A stretch of DNA of 14,810 bases, from positions 1 to 14,810 of the forward strand of contig JAITKQ010000142.1 in assembly GCA_031278295.1 (NCBI GenBank). Reading direction: 5' to 3'. The position numbers and the translations under genes were made by a program. The notes under the pieces are model-generated. The model worked only from the letters and a program-made list of their open reading frames with translations. It did no database searches and was not told the DNA's origin. Source of the stretch: Spirochaetaceae bacterium (GTDB lineage Bacteria > Spirochaetota > Spirochaetia > Treponematales > Breznakiellaceae). Shown one piece after another: positions 1-7,057 of the stretch. Positions within the stretch are counted from its first letter, which is position 1. Each line of letters opens with the position of its first letter.

Positions 1-37
1 CGAGAATTCGCCAACTATGTTGGCGCAATCGGTGCTA

Positions 38-94
38 CTTTAACGTGAATGTCAACTTTGTTGACACATTTGCGCAATGAAATGAGCTCTCTCC
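38..94. repeat. Direct repeat copy 1 (of 2)
   Basis: This 57-bp segment matches 181-237 at about 46 positions and in the same orientation. Similarity continues, more weakly, into the flanking sequence (for example AAGTCAATC near 117 against AAGTTAATC near 273). The whole repeat unit is therefore about 143 bp and tandem. Confidence 0.65.
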
Positions 95-180
95 TTAGGG
101 AAACGCGATTAGCGTCAAGTCAATCAGCGTTTCCCTAACCGGGACTTGGCCTGTCACAAGAGTTGACGTACCCGGCACCG

Positions 181-237
181 CTTTAATGCGAATGTCAACG
201 GACTCGACACATTTGTACAATGAAATGGGCCCTCTCC
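181..237. repeat. Direct repeat copy 2 (of 2)
   Basis: This is the second copy of the 57-bp segment at 38-94, offset by 143 bp. On the minus strand it encodes ISLYKCVESVDIRIK in the longest local open frame, while copy 1 encodes the related peptide in a different frame. Confidence 0.65.
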
Positions 238-356
238 CCGGGTCAACGATGACGCGCAAGCGGCGCGGACTCAAGTTAATCGGTGTTGCCCCAAGGTCCG
301 CATATATTGCCGTAAAACTGACTGTACCGGAATTTCCCGCCGCCTGCCGTGTTATC

Positions 357-385
357 TTGACAAGCAATTTGCGTTACTGCAATAT
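357..385 (+). promoter_or_regulatory. Candidate sigma-70 promoter for modBC
   Basis: A perfect TTGACA (357-362) is followed after 17 nt by CAATAT (380-385). Shifting by one base gives AATATA with an 18-nt spacer. Transcription would begin near 392, about 15 nt before the modB ATG at 407. No molybdate-cofactor riboswitch fold or ModE-type operator could be recognised. Confidence 0.45.
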
Positions 386-406
386 ACGTAATGGGGTTTT
401 AACAGA

Positions 407-1072
407 ATGGATTTAACGCCGGTACTCATATCGTGCAAAACCGCTTCCGTCTCGATCGCGGTAACTTTTTTTCTGGGGCTCGCCGCCGCGGCCTGGGTTG
501 CCGGGATACGGAACCGCTTTTGGAAGATCGCGCTGGACGGCATCCTGACTCTGCCCTTGGTGCTGCCGCCCACGGTGGCGGGTTTCTTTTTGCTGTACGT
601 TTTCGGCCTGCACGGGCCTGTCGGACGGTTCTTCATACATTTTTTCGGCGTAAAAATCGCGTTTTCCTGGGGGGCGACCGTGCTGGCGGCGGCGCTGATA
701 GCGTTCCCGCTCATGTACCGCTCGGCGCGGGGCGCGCTGGAACAGGTTGAACCGGAGCTTGTTTACGCCGCCCGCACGCTTGGGATGAGCGAGGCGAAAA
801 TTTTTTGGCGGGTAAGCCTGCCTGTAGCGCTGCCCGGCATAGCGGGCGGCGCGGTTCTTGCCTTTGCCCGCGGGCTTGGCGAGTTTGGCGCGACCGCGAT
901 GATCGCGGGGAATATAGCCGGCAGAACCCGTACCCTGCCGCTGGCGATATACTCGGAAACGGCAGCCGGCAACATGGACATGGCGGGCCGCTATGTGCTG
1001 ATCATCGTGCTGTTCTCTTTCATCACGGTGGCGCTGCTCAACTACTTTGCCGGGAAAAAACCGTGGGCATAG
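407..1072 (+). CDS. modB: Molybdate-type ABC transporter permease ModB
   Basis: This 221-residue integral membrane protein would form the inner-membrane channel of a molybdate (or tungstate) importer, paired with ModC just downstream. It has several hydrophobic segments (about 14-33, 46-68, 84-103, 141-155 and 195-214). The TLPLVLPPTVAGF stretch at 48-60 is typical of ModB. The cytoplasmic EAA coupling loop lies around 120-155 (AARTLGMSEAKIFWRVSLP), followed by ARGLGEFGAT. The length is close to the 229 residues of E. coli ModB, so the gene looks complete. The ATG start has only a weak GGGG (393-396) as ribosome site. The gene overlaps modC by 10 nt. No substrate-binding protein gene (modA) is next to it in this window, so the exact oxyanion is inferred from family resemblance only. 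Confidence 0.9.
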   Translation: MDLTPVLISCKTASVSIAVTFFLGLAAAAWVAGIRNRFWKIALDGILTLPLVLPPTVAGFFLLYVFGLHGPVGRFFIHFFGVKIAFSWGATVLAAALIAFPLMYRSARGALEQVEPELVYAARTLGMSEAKIFWRVSLPVALPGIAGGAVLAFARGLGEFGATAMIAGNIAGRTRTLPLAIYSETAAGNMDMAGRYVLIIVLFSFITVALLNYFAGKKPWA

Positions 1073-2157
1073 CCGTCAGGATACGCAAAAAGCTTTCACA
1101 GTCCTTCACGCTTGAGCTTGACTTTGAAAGCTCCGCCGGCTGCCTCGGCATACTCGGCCCCTCCGGTTCCGGCAAGAGCATGACGCTGAAATGCATCGCC
1201 GGCATAGAAAAGCCGGACGAAGGTTTTATCGCGGTGGACGGCAGGACGCTGTTCGATTCGGCAAAACGGGTAAACCTGCGCCCCCAGGAACGGCGCGTTG
1301 GCTACCTGTTCCAGAACTACGCGCTGTTTCCCAACATGACGGTGCTGGAAAACATCTCCGCCCCGCCTGGCGCGGGGCGGAGCCCGCCGGAAGCGTCCCG
1401 CTGGATAGAACGCTTTGGGCTGTCCGGACTGGAAAACCGGTATCCCCGGCAGCTTTCCGGCGGCCAGCAGCAGCGGGCCGCGCTTGCCCGTATGCTGATT
1501 TCTTCGCCAAACGCGGTGCTGTTCGACGAGCCGTTCTCGGCGCTCGATTCCACGCTGCGGGAGTACATGCAGTTGCAGCTTCAGAAACTTTTACAGGATG
1601 AGGAGGGCGGAGGGGCTTTCTTCAGGAACGCGATTCTTGTTACGCACAACCGTGACGAGGTGTACCGCCTCTGCCGGGAGCTTGCCGTGATGAGCGGCGG
1701 ACGCATGATCGTCAAAGGCGATACACGCGGCGTCTTTCAAAACCCGCGCTTTGTGAACGCGGCGCTGCTTACCGGATGCAAGAACATATCGCCGGTCAGG
1801 CGGCTTTCCGAAAACGAAGTGTTCGCGCTGGACTGGGGTCTGCCCCTCCGTTTGAACGGAAGCGCCGGCGGTATTACCCACATCGGCATACGCGCCCATG
1901 ACTTTGTTCCGGTACGCACGCCGCACGGTTTCAACGAGGTTCGCATCAGCGTCAGCCGGCTTTCATCCGAGCCGTTTGAGGAGGTCGTACTTTTTACCAA
2001 CGCGGACGCAAAAGAAACGTCGGAAAAGAAAGAAATCTGGTGGAAGTACTCAAAGTACATGGAACAGAGCATGCCGGAAAGCCTGTTCCTGCCGCCGGAG
2101 GCCCTGCTGCCGTTAAGTCAGGCGAGCCCGCGCGATCATGCAGAGACAGATTCTTAG
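1063..2157 (+). CDS. modC: Molybdate-type ABC transporter ATP-binding protein ModC
   Basis: This 364-residue ATPase should energise ModB at the inner face of the membrane. The nucleotide-binding domain is complete: Walker A GPSGSGKS at 32-39, Q-loop LFQNYALF near 83-89, signature LSGGQ at 131-135, Walker B AVLFDEP at 151-157 with catalytic Glu156, and H-loop His195 in VTHNRDE. After a TGCKNIS stretch (238-243) comes a C-terminal regulatory region of about 120 residues (from ALDWGLPLRL on), resembling the shorter ModC form of clostridia and treponemes rather than a canonical Mop domain. I chose the GTG at 1063, inside the end of modB, because it is the only start codon near the expected N-terminus. 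A GGGA lies about 8 nt upstream, and the 10-nt overlap suggests translational coupling. The ATPase call is secure; the molybdate assignment rests on modB and the C-terminal resemblance. Confidence 0.88.
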   Translation: MGIAVRIRKKLSQSFTLELDFESSAGCLGILGPSGSGKSMTLKCIAGIEKPDEGFIAVDGRTLFDSAKRVNLRPQERRVGYLFQNYALFPNMTVLENISAPPGAGRSPPEASRWIERFGLSGLENRYPRQLSGGQQQRAALARMLISSPNAVLFDEPFSALDSTLREYMQLQLQKLLQDEEGGGAFFRNAILVTHNRDEVYRLCRELAVMSGGRMIVKGDTRGVFQNPRFVNAALLTGCKNISPVRRLSENEVFALDWGLPLRLNGSAGGITHIGIRAHDFVPVRTPHGFNEVRISVSRLSSEPFEEVVLFTNADAKETSEKKEIWWKYSKYMEQSMPESLFLPPEALLPLSQASPRDHAETDS

Positions 2158-2465
2158 ATATCCGGGAATTTTGCCAGGCAGTGAATGGTGAAACGAGGGG
2201 GCTGGCAAGACATCCGGGCGGGCAGCCCTGTCCCTCCTTACTTTAATTCCCCCGTCAAAATTTAACCTACGAGGCCCCCCCCCCCCCCTTGCATGGTTCA
2301 AGGTTCCGATCATGGTTACCGTGCTGATGGTATCGGACGACCCGGCCGTTCCAACGCGCCTGCAAAGCGTCTTAAACGCCGTAGCCTCCGGGCCGTCGTC
2401 ATTGTCCGCCGCGCTCACACGGAAGCTGCCCGCTCGCCGCAACCGTGGCCGGATCGCTACGATGT
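2158..2465. other. Convergent intergenic gap with possible coding remnant
   Basis: This 308-bp gap separates the 3' ends of modC and sua5. Apart from a 14-C tract it holds no recognisable gene. The minus strand between about 2290 and 2420 has a coding-like stretch (including AADNDDGPEATAFKTL and SDTISTVTMIGTLNHA) without a credible start, directly downstream of the sua5 stop. The plus strand is also open from an ATG at 2312 but runs into sua5. Neither peptide is recognised. No T-tract terminator is evident for either flanking operon. Confidence 0.4.
2275..2288. repeat. Poly-C tract, 14 nt
   Basis: An uninterrupted run of 14 C residues lies between the convergent modC and sua5 genes, where it cannot control initiation of either. 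Such tracts are prone to slippage during replication and sequencing. Confidence 0.9.
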
Positions 2466-3494
2466 CTAAGGCCGTTCATCGGTCCCCGCGCGGGAGAGCC
2501 TGTCGTTGATCGCCACGCCGAGCCCGGTAGCGGGAGCGCGTTCCGCGTGTATGGGTTCGGCGGGGAGCGCGTCGATTTTGTGGAGAAGATCGAACAGACG
2601 GGCGGCCGCTTCGACCAGGTTGCCGGTATCACTCAGTACGAAAAAATACCCGCAACCCGGTTCCCGAAATCCCGCGGATAGTTTGTTGTTTTCGGCAAAG
2701 GCCTCAAAAGACGGACGGTCAAAAAAAAGGTAGGCGGCGTCCGCCGAAAAGGGAAGGCGGCGAATTTCCACCGCCGTATGCAGGTACAGGGCCTTTGACG
2801 GGGCGTAGTGGCTCCTCAACTGCCCCGGCGAGCTGATTTCCCCGTCCCCGCCGGCAGCGACAGGGCCGGTAAACGCCTCTATCGTTTCACGCGGTACACC
2901 GCCAGGACGCAGTATACGCGGCGCGGCACCGCTTATGTCCAGCACGGTCGATTCCACGCCTATATCGGAAGGCCCCCCGTCAAGTACCAGATCGACAGCG
3001 CCATCCAGCTGTTCCAGCACATGCCGGGCCCGCGTAGGACTCAAGTATCCAAACGGATTCGCGCTTGGGGCGGCAAGCGCCCCCGTCGATTCCCGTATTA
3101 AACGGAGCGCCCCGTCGTGGGAGGGAAACCTTATGGCCGCCGTTTCAAGCCCCCCCGTCGCCAGATCGGGCACGGCGGCCTGCTTTGGAAGAACCAGCGT
3201 CAGCGGCCCCGGCCAGAACGCGCGGCACAGAACCGAAAGCCGGTGTTTCCCATCCTCCGTCAGCCGCGAAAAATCGACAAGCCTTTCAAGCGTAGCGAGG
3301 GCGGCTATGTGTATGATCAGCGGATCAAAACGCGGGCGCCTCTTTACCTCAAAAACCCTGGCCAGCGCCGACGTGTTAAAAGCGTCGCAGCCCAGCCCGT
3401 AAACAGTTTCCGTAGGAAAAGCGACCAGCTTCCCGGCCCGTATCTCAGCCGCCGCCGCAAGGATGTTTTTTTCGTTCAGTTCAAGGCATGTCAC
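2466..3494 (-). CDS. sua5: Threonylcarbamoyl-AMP synthase, Sua5 type
   Basis: This 342-residue cytoplasmic enzyme makes L-threonylcarbamoyl-AMP from threonine, bicarbonate and ATP, the first step of the t6A37 modification of ANN-decoding tRNAs. The YrdC/TsaC domain fills residues 8-210, with FPTETVYGLG (26-35), KRRPRFDPL (51-59), FWPGPLTLVL (93-102), the nucleotide-binding AAPSAN (141-146) and GVESTVLD (179-186). The linker PGQLRSHYAP (223-232) and the following ~110 residues form the extra Sua5 domain, so this is the long Sua5 form and not the short TsaC. The start is a GTG at 3494 inside the last codons of the upstream flavodoxin gene, a 14-nt overlap with no strong Shine-Dalgarno, so translation is probably coupled. 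It is the last gene of the parC operon. Confidence 0.93.
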   Translation of the reverse strand: MTCLELNEKNILAAAAEIRAGKLVAFPTETVYGLGCDAFNTSALARVFEVKRRPRFDPLIIHIAALATLERLVDFSRLTEDGKHRLSVLCRAFWPGPLTLVLPKQAAVPDLATGGLETAAIRFPSHDGALRLIRESTGALAAPSANPFGYLSPTRARHVLEQLDGAVDLVLDGGPSDIGVESTVLDISGAAPRILRPGGVPRETIEAFTGPVAAGGDGEISSPGQLRSHYAPSKALYLHTAVEIRRLPFSADAAYLFFDRPSFEAFAENNKLSAGFREPGCGYFFVLSDTGNLVEAAARLFDLLHKIDALPAEPIHAERAPATGLGVAINDRLSRAGTDERP

Positions 3495-4068
3495 GTAAGT
3501 ACCGTCTAACGCGCCGGGCCGCGTTTTTCATTCCGGCGGAAATCAGGCTCTCGTCAAAAATAACCTTGTCCGTATTCCGCAAAACCACGGTAGAGAGGAG
3601 CGCCGCGTTAAGAAGCCCGAATTCAAGGGCCAGTTGTTTCTTCATCACCGTAACGCCGCCTGTATTGTTGGAACCGCAAGCGGCAAAAAACAGCGCCGCC
3701 TTGTGTTTTTGAACAGGCTTCTCTATTCCAAGCGAAAATTTTGCCTCGAAATACTGCTGGGTACGGTCAAAAACCGCTTTTAACGGCGCGGGAAAACCCA
3801 TCCCATATACGGGAGACGCCACAATTAAAAGATCGGCCTTGTTCAAACCCTGTTCAACCGGAATAAAATCATCGTAAATACAGCCGCGCACCTTTTTGCA
3901 GTGACCGCAGTGAATACACGGTTTTATGCCCGCCCTGTATGCGTTAAAAATAACAGTACGCTTTTTTATACCCGCGCCGTCCCAGCACGAAAAAAAACAT
4001 TCCAGCATTCGCGCCGTATAGCCCCTGTCACGGGGTGAACCGAACAAAATAAAAATTTCCGTCGTCAT
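3481..4068 (-). CDS. Flavodoxin-fold NAD(P)H-dependent oxidoreductase, iron-sulfur flavoprotein-like
   Basis: This 195-residue soluble protein has the NADPH-dependent FMN reductase/flavodoxin-like fold: an N-terminal beta strand with the FMN phosphate loop GSPRDRGYT (10-18), the ASPVYGMGFPAPLKAVFDR stretch near 85-105, and a C-terminal alpha/beta half. Cysteines 51, 54, 57 and 63 make a C-x2-C-x2-C-x5-C motif (CIHCGHCKKVRGC), which fits the compact motif of archaeal-type iron-sulfur flavoproteins that bind a 4Fe-4S cluster. Many anaerobe relatives share a similar cluster of cysteines without proof of a cluster, so the metal site is inferred. The donor and acceptor are unknown; a role in oxygen or redox stress of an anaerobe would fit. 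Its ATG overlaps the parC stop by 4 nt (ATGA), so it is co-translated with parC. Confidence 0.85.
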   Translation of the reverse strand: MTTEIFILFGSPRDRGYTARMLECFFSCWDGAGIKKRTVIFNAYRAGIKPCIHCGHCKKVRGCIYDDFIPVEQGLNKADLLIVASPVYGMGFPAPLKAVFDRTQQYFEAKFSLGIEKPVQKHKAALFFAACGSNNTGGVTVMKKQLALEFGLLNAALLSTVVLRNTDKVIFDESLISAGMKNAARRVRRYLRDMP

Positions 4069-6002
4069 TTTTTTACCTCGATACGTTTAACGGCCTTGTT
4101 GGAAAGGCGCAGCCCTCCGGCCTTTATCCCTTTTACCGCAAACGACTGCGCTTTAAATTCCTCGCGCAGTACCTTTAGGCGCGGCTTTGGGACATAGTGC
4201 AGTGTAAAAACAAATTTTTCGCGGACATCTATATGCAGTACGTCCGTGTTTTCAGGCACGAATGAATACTCTTTGTTCATTATCCAGCCCTCGATAACGC
4301 AGCGTTTTATAAAAGCGAGACCCGTTTCTTTTTCCCTGTATATGATCGTAAAGACAATCGCGTTTACCGTTTCCTTCTCGGCAATCCCTATCCACCAGGC
4401 CTTCTCCCCTGAAAAAACTTTTTCCTGTATATCCTGCACCGTCCACGAACCGTTTTGCCTGACGACAAGAACACGGTCAAACAGCGAGGCTTCGGCCACG
4501 GCCGCGCCGTTTACCGCCGTACCCAGATAACCGCTTTCCCTGTCGTATTTAAGCACTAAATCTTTTTTTACAACTTCTTTTACGTCAACCTTCTCAAATT
4601 TGCCAACCTTTGTTTTCCGTGCGCCGCGCCCCAGCTCTTCATTGGCCTTTATTTTTCCAATAATGCCGTCAATGAACGACACAGCGTAGGCAACGCTGCT
4701 TTTCAGGTGGACGTTGATAGCCTTTATTCGCGCCCTTATCTCGTCCATTTCGTCGTGCGCCCTGTTTATGTCGTACAGCGAAATCCGCCGTATCGGTATC
4801 TTGAGTAAATGTTCCACATCGTCATCGGAAACGCCGCGCGGACCCAGCTCTTTCGTAAACGGAACAAAGCCTTTCAGCACGGCCTTTTGCACCGCTTCGG
4901 CGGTCTTTTGGCTTTCGATTGTCTTGTATATGCGCTCCTCCACAAAAATACGCTCAAGCGTTCTAAGGTGTAGCTTGTCCTGCAATTCTTTTTTTTCTAT
5001 TTCAAGCTCTTTAACCAGAATGTTTACAAGCTGTTTAGCGTGGTGGCGCACGACATCCGTAACGGTCATCACTTCAGGAAAATCGTCTTTTATGACAAGC
5101 ATATTGACGGAAATGGATTGTTCACATTCGGTAAACGCGAAGAGCGCGTCGGTTGTTTCTTCCGCGTAAACGCCGCGGGCCAGCTTTATTTCTATCTCGA
5201 CATTTTCCGTCGTATAATCGTTAATTGATTGAATTTTTATCCGCCCCGACCTGGCCGCGTTTTCCACGCTCGCTGTCAAACTTTCCGTAGTTGAGCCGAA
5301 GGGCAACTCGCGTATCACAATACGTTTCGGATCGCTCGTATCCAGCTTTGCCCGCGCCAGAACCTTGCCGTTGCCGTCCCGGTAATCGGATACGTCAACC
5401 ATGCCGCCGCAGGGAAAGTCAGGAAACAGTTCAAACGGTTTTCCGGCAAGGCAGGCTTTCTCCGCTTCCAGCGTTTCGATAATGTTATGCGGCAGAATCT
5501 TTGTGGACATTCCGACCGCGATACCCTCCGCCCCTGTCACCAGAATCACCGGGATTTTTGACGGAAAAACAAGCGGCTCCTTGTTGCGCCCGTCGTAGGA
5601 TTCTATATAGTCCGTAAGTTTCGGGTTGTAAAAAATATCCTTTGCCAGCGGCGTAGCCCTGCACTCTATATAACGCGCGGCGGAAGCACGGTCTCCCGTT
5701 AAAATGTTTCCGAAGTTTCCCTGTTTATCGATAAAAAATTCTTTATTCGCAAGCACGACAAGCGCGTCCCCTATCGAAGCGTCCCCGTGCGGGTGGTACT
5801 TCATGCAGTGTCCAACAACATTCGCTACCTTGTGGTACTTGCCGTCATCCATCTCGAACAGCGAATGAAGTATGCGCCTCTGCACCGGCTTTAAACCGTC
5901 GTCGAGTTCCGGTATCGCGCGATCCTTAATCACATACGAAGCGTATTCAAGGAAATTCTTTTCAAAAATACTCTTTATATAGGCCATATACAAACGAATC
6001 AT
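4065..6002 (-). CDS. parC: DNA topoisomerase IV subunit A (ParC)
   Basis: This is the DNA breakage-reunion subunit of a type IIA topoisomerase, expected to act with ParE in decatenating chromosomes. From the ATG at 6002 it has 645 residues. The N-terminus FLEYASYVIKDRAIP and DGLKPVQRRILHSL, then YHPHGDASIGDAL, are classic GyrA/ParC segments. Arg110-Tyr111 in SAARYIECR is the catalytic pair that forms the DNA phosphotyrosyl bond. The tower and coiled-coil regions follow to about residue 480. It is clearly shorter than E. coli ParC (752 residues), with a reduced C-terminal domain, and I see no GyrA box (QxRGGKG-like), which favours topoisomerase IV over gyrase. The frame is open to a GTG at 6014, but AAGGTG about 11 nt before the 6002 ATG supports that start; an ATG at 5987 (MAYIKSIF) is also possible. 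It leads the parC-flavodoxin-sua5 operon; parE is not in the window. Confidence 0.9.
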   Translation of the reverse strand: MIRLYMAYIKSIFEKNFLEYASYVIKDRAIPELDDGLKPVQRRILHSLFEMDDGKYHKVANVVGHCMKYHPHGDASIGDALVVLANKEFFIDKQGNFGNILTGDRASAARYIECRATPLAKDIFYNPKLTDYIESYDGRNKEPLVFPSKIPVILVTGAEGIAVGMSTKILPHNIIETLEAEKACLAGKPFELFPDFPCGGMVDVSDYRDGNGKVLARAKLDTSDPKRIVIRELPFGSTTESLTASVENAARSGRIKIQSINDYTTENVEIEIKLARGVYAEETTDALFAFTECEQSISVNMLVIKDDFPEVMTVTDVVRHHAKQLVNILVKELEIEKKELQDKLHLRTLERIFVEERIYKTIESQKTAEAVQKAVLKGFVPFTKELGPRGVSDDDVEHLLKIPIRRISLYDINRAHDEMDEIRARIKAINVHLKSSVAYAVSFIDGIIGKIKANEELGRGARKTKVGKFEKVDVKEVVKKDLVLKYDRESGYLGTAVNGAAVAEASLFDRVLVVRQNGSWTVQDIQEKVFSGEKAWWIGIAEKETVNAIVFTIIYREKETGLAFIKRCVIEGWIMNKEYSFVPENTDVLHIDVREKFVFTLHYVPKPRLKVLREEFKAQSFAVKGIKAGGLRLSNKAVKRIEVKK

Positions 6003-6163
6003 ACTGTATTTCACCTTTCAGGTTAAGGCGGGCGGGATATTTTCCGGTTGTCCATAGCCGTATTCCGCTCCAATGCCATCATCCCTCCCCCAATCGCCAT
6101 TAACCGTGAGGCGGCTCCGGCGGGCCCTTTTCTTTATACATGGTTTCCGCTAACATTTTCGTT

Positions 6164-7057
6164 ATGGCAAACTTACGGGATATTCGTGTGCGCATGAAAA
6201 CCATTGCGCAGACACTGAAAGTTACAAACGCGATGAACCTTATTTCCACGGCCAAGCTGCGTAAGGGGCGGCGGCTGCTCGCGGATACCGAACCGTACTT
6301 TGAGCGTATTCAAAAGACGATGGCGGAACTGCTGCGTAGCGCGGGTAAGGTGCGGAGCCCATACTTCGCCGTGGATGGCAGCGGAACAGGGCGGACGGCC
6401 CTAATAACGATAACAAGCGACAAGGGGCTTGCCGGCGGGTACAACGCCAATATTTTTCGTTATGTGCTGGATGTCTGCAATGATGTGCGAAACCCGCTGC
6501 TGCTGCTGGTGGGGAATATAGGTCAACGTTACTTTGTAAATACGCCGTACATGGTGCTTGAGAATTTTTCGTTTGCGTCCAGGATGCCCACGCTTGATGA
6601 CGCTCACGAGGTGGCCGAATATGTGATTTCACAGTTTAGCTGGGGCGTGTTCAGCGAGGTACGCATAATCTATACCCACATGTACAGTACGCTGAAACTC
6701 CAACCCACCGTGCGCGTGGTTCTACCGTTTGACATAGAAAAGATGAGGCTTGCCTCGCCGGAACAAACTTTTTTGGAGTCTGAACAGCAAAAACCGCTTG
6801 ACTTTGAGTACATCCCGTCGCCGGAAGGGGTTTTCGACGCGCTGGCCCCCCAGTATATAACGGGGCTTATCTACGGCTGTATGGTAGAAGCTTACGCCAG
6901 CGAGCAGAGCGCCCGTATGAGCGCGATGGACGAAGCGTCGAAGAATGCCCGTGACATACTTGCCAGACAGCGGATATCGTACAACCATGTGCGCCAGGCC
7001 GGTATAACACAGGAAGTTACCGAAATCGTGTCCGGTTCCGCAGCGCTGACGGACTAA
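6164..7057 (+). CDS. atpG: F-type ATP synthase gamma subunit, solitary gene
   Basis: This 297-residue protein is the central rotor shaft of an F1-ATPase. The N-terminal helix MANLRDIRVRMKTIAQTLKVT..AMNLISTAKL, the central SDKGLAGGYN (85-94) and the C-terminal helix ending RQAGITQEVTEIVSGSAAL all match the family, and the length agrees with E. coli gamma (287). I chose the ATG at 6164 because family members begin MANLRDI. An in-frame ATG at 6140 would add eight residues, and neither start has a good ribosome site. The gene stands alone: parC diverges upstream and an LRR gene follows after 540 bp, with no alpha, beta, delta or epsilon gene in reach. Gamma normally sits between alpha and beta in the atp operon, so either the rest of the complex is encoded elsewhere or the gene serves another role. 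No decay is visible. Confidence 0.92.
   Translation: MANLRDIRVRMKTIAQTLKVTNAMNLISTAKLRKGRRLLADTEPYFERIQKTMAELLRSAGKVRSPYFAVDGSGTGRTALITITSDKGLAGGYNANIFRYVLDVCNDVRNPLLLLVGNIGQRYFVNTPYMVLENFSFASRMPTLDDAHEVAEYVISQFSWGVFSEVRIIYTHMYSTLKLQPTVRVVLPFDIEKMRLASPEQTFLESEQQKPLDFEYIPSPEGVFDALAPQYITGLIYGCMVEAYASEQSARMSAMDEASKNARDILARQRISYNHVRQAGITQEVTEIVSGSAALTD

Larger units (their letters stand above)
1..370 (-). pseudogene. Decayed tandem-repeat protein fragment
   Basis: No intact gene is seen upstream of modB. The minus strand has an open frame of about 90 codons (95-367) that starts only at a TTG just after a stop codon, so it lacks a believable beginning. Its peptide contains the stretches GTVSFTAIYADLG and ISLYKCVESVDIRIK. 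A second copy of the latter, ISLRKCVNKVDIHVK, is encoded about 143 bp further along in another minus-strand frame and runs into a stop near position 13. The DNA copies at 38-94 and 181-237 match at about 46 of 57 positions. The 143-bp offset is one base short of 48 codons, which explains the frame change. I infer the remnant of a protein with ~48-residue repeats, perhaps beta-sandwich-like, now frameshifted. The family is not recognised. Confidence 0.4.

Noticed and set aside
300..406. Molybdenum cofactor riboswitch upstream of modB
   Set aside because: The leader after the likely transcription start is only about 15 nt and no conserved Moco-RNA features are seen.
805..1062. N-terminal extension of the modC frame inside modB
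   Set aside because: The frame happens to be open through modB, but ABC ATPase similarity begins only after 1063 and modB is clearly the coding frame there.
1191..1601. Alternative open frames across modC, both strands
   Set aside because: They are shadows of the high-GC modC gene, which has all ABC ATPase motifs in its own frame.
2290..2320. tRNA-like GGTTC-type T-loop near 2295
   Set aside because: No cloverleaf stems can be formed around it. No tRNA was found anywhere in the window.
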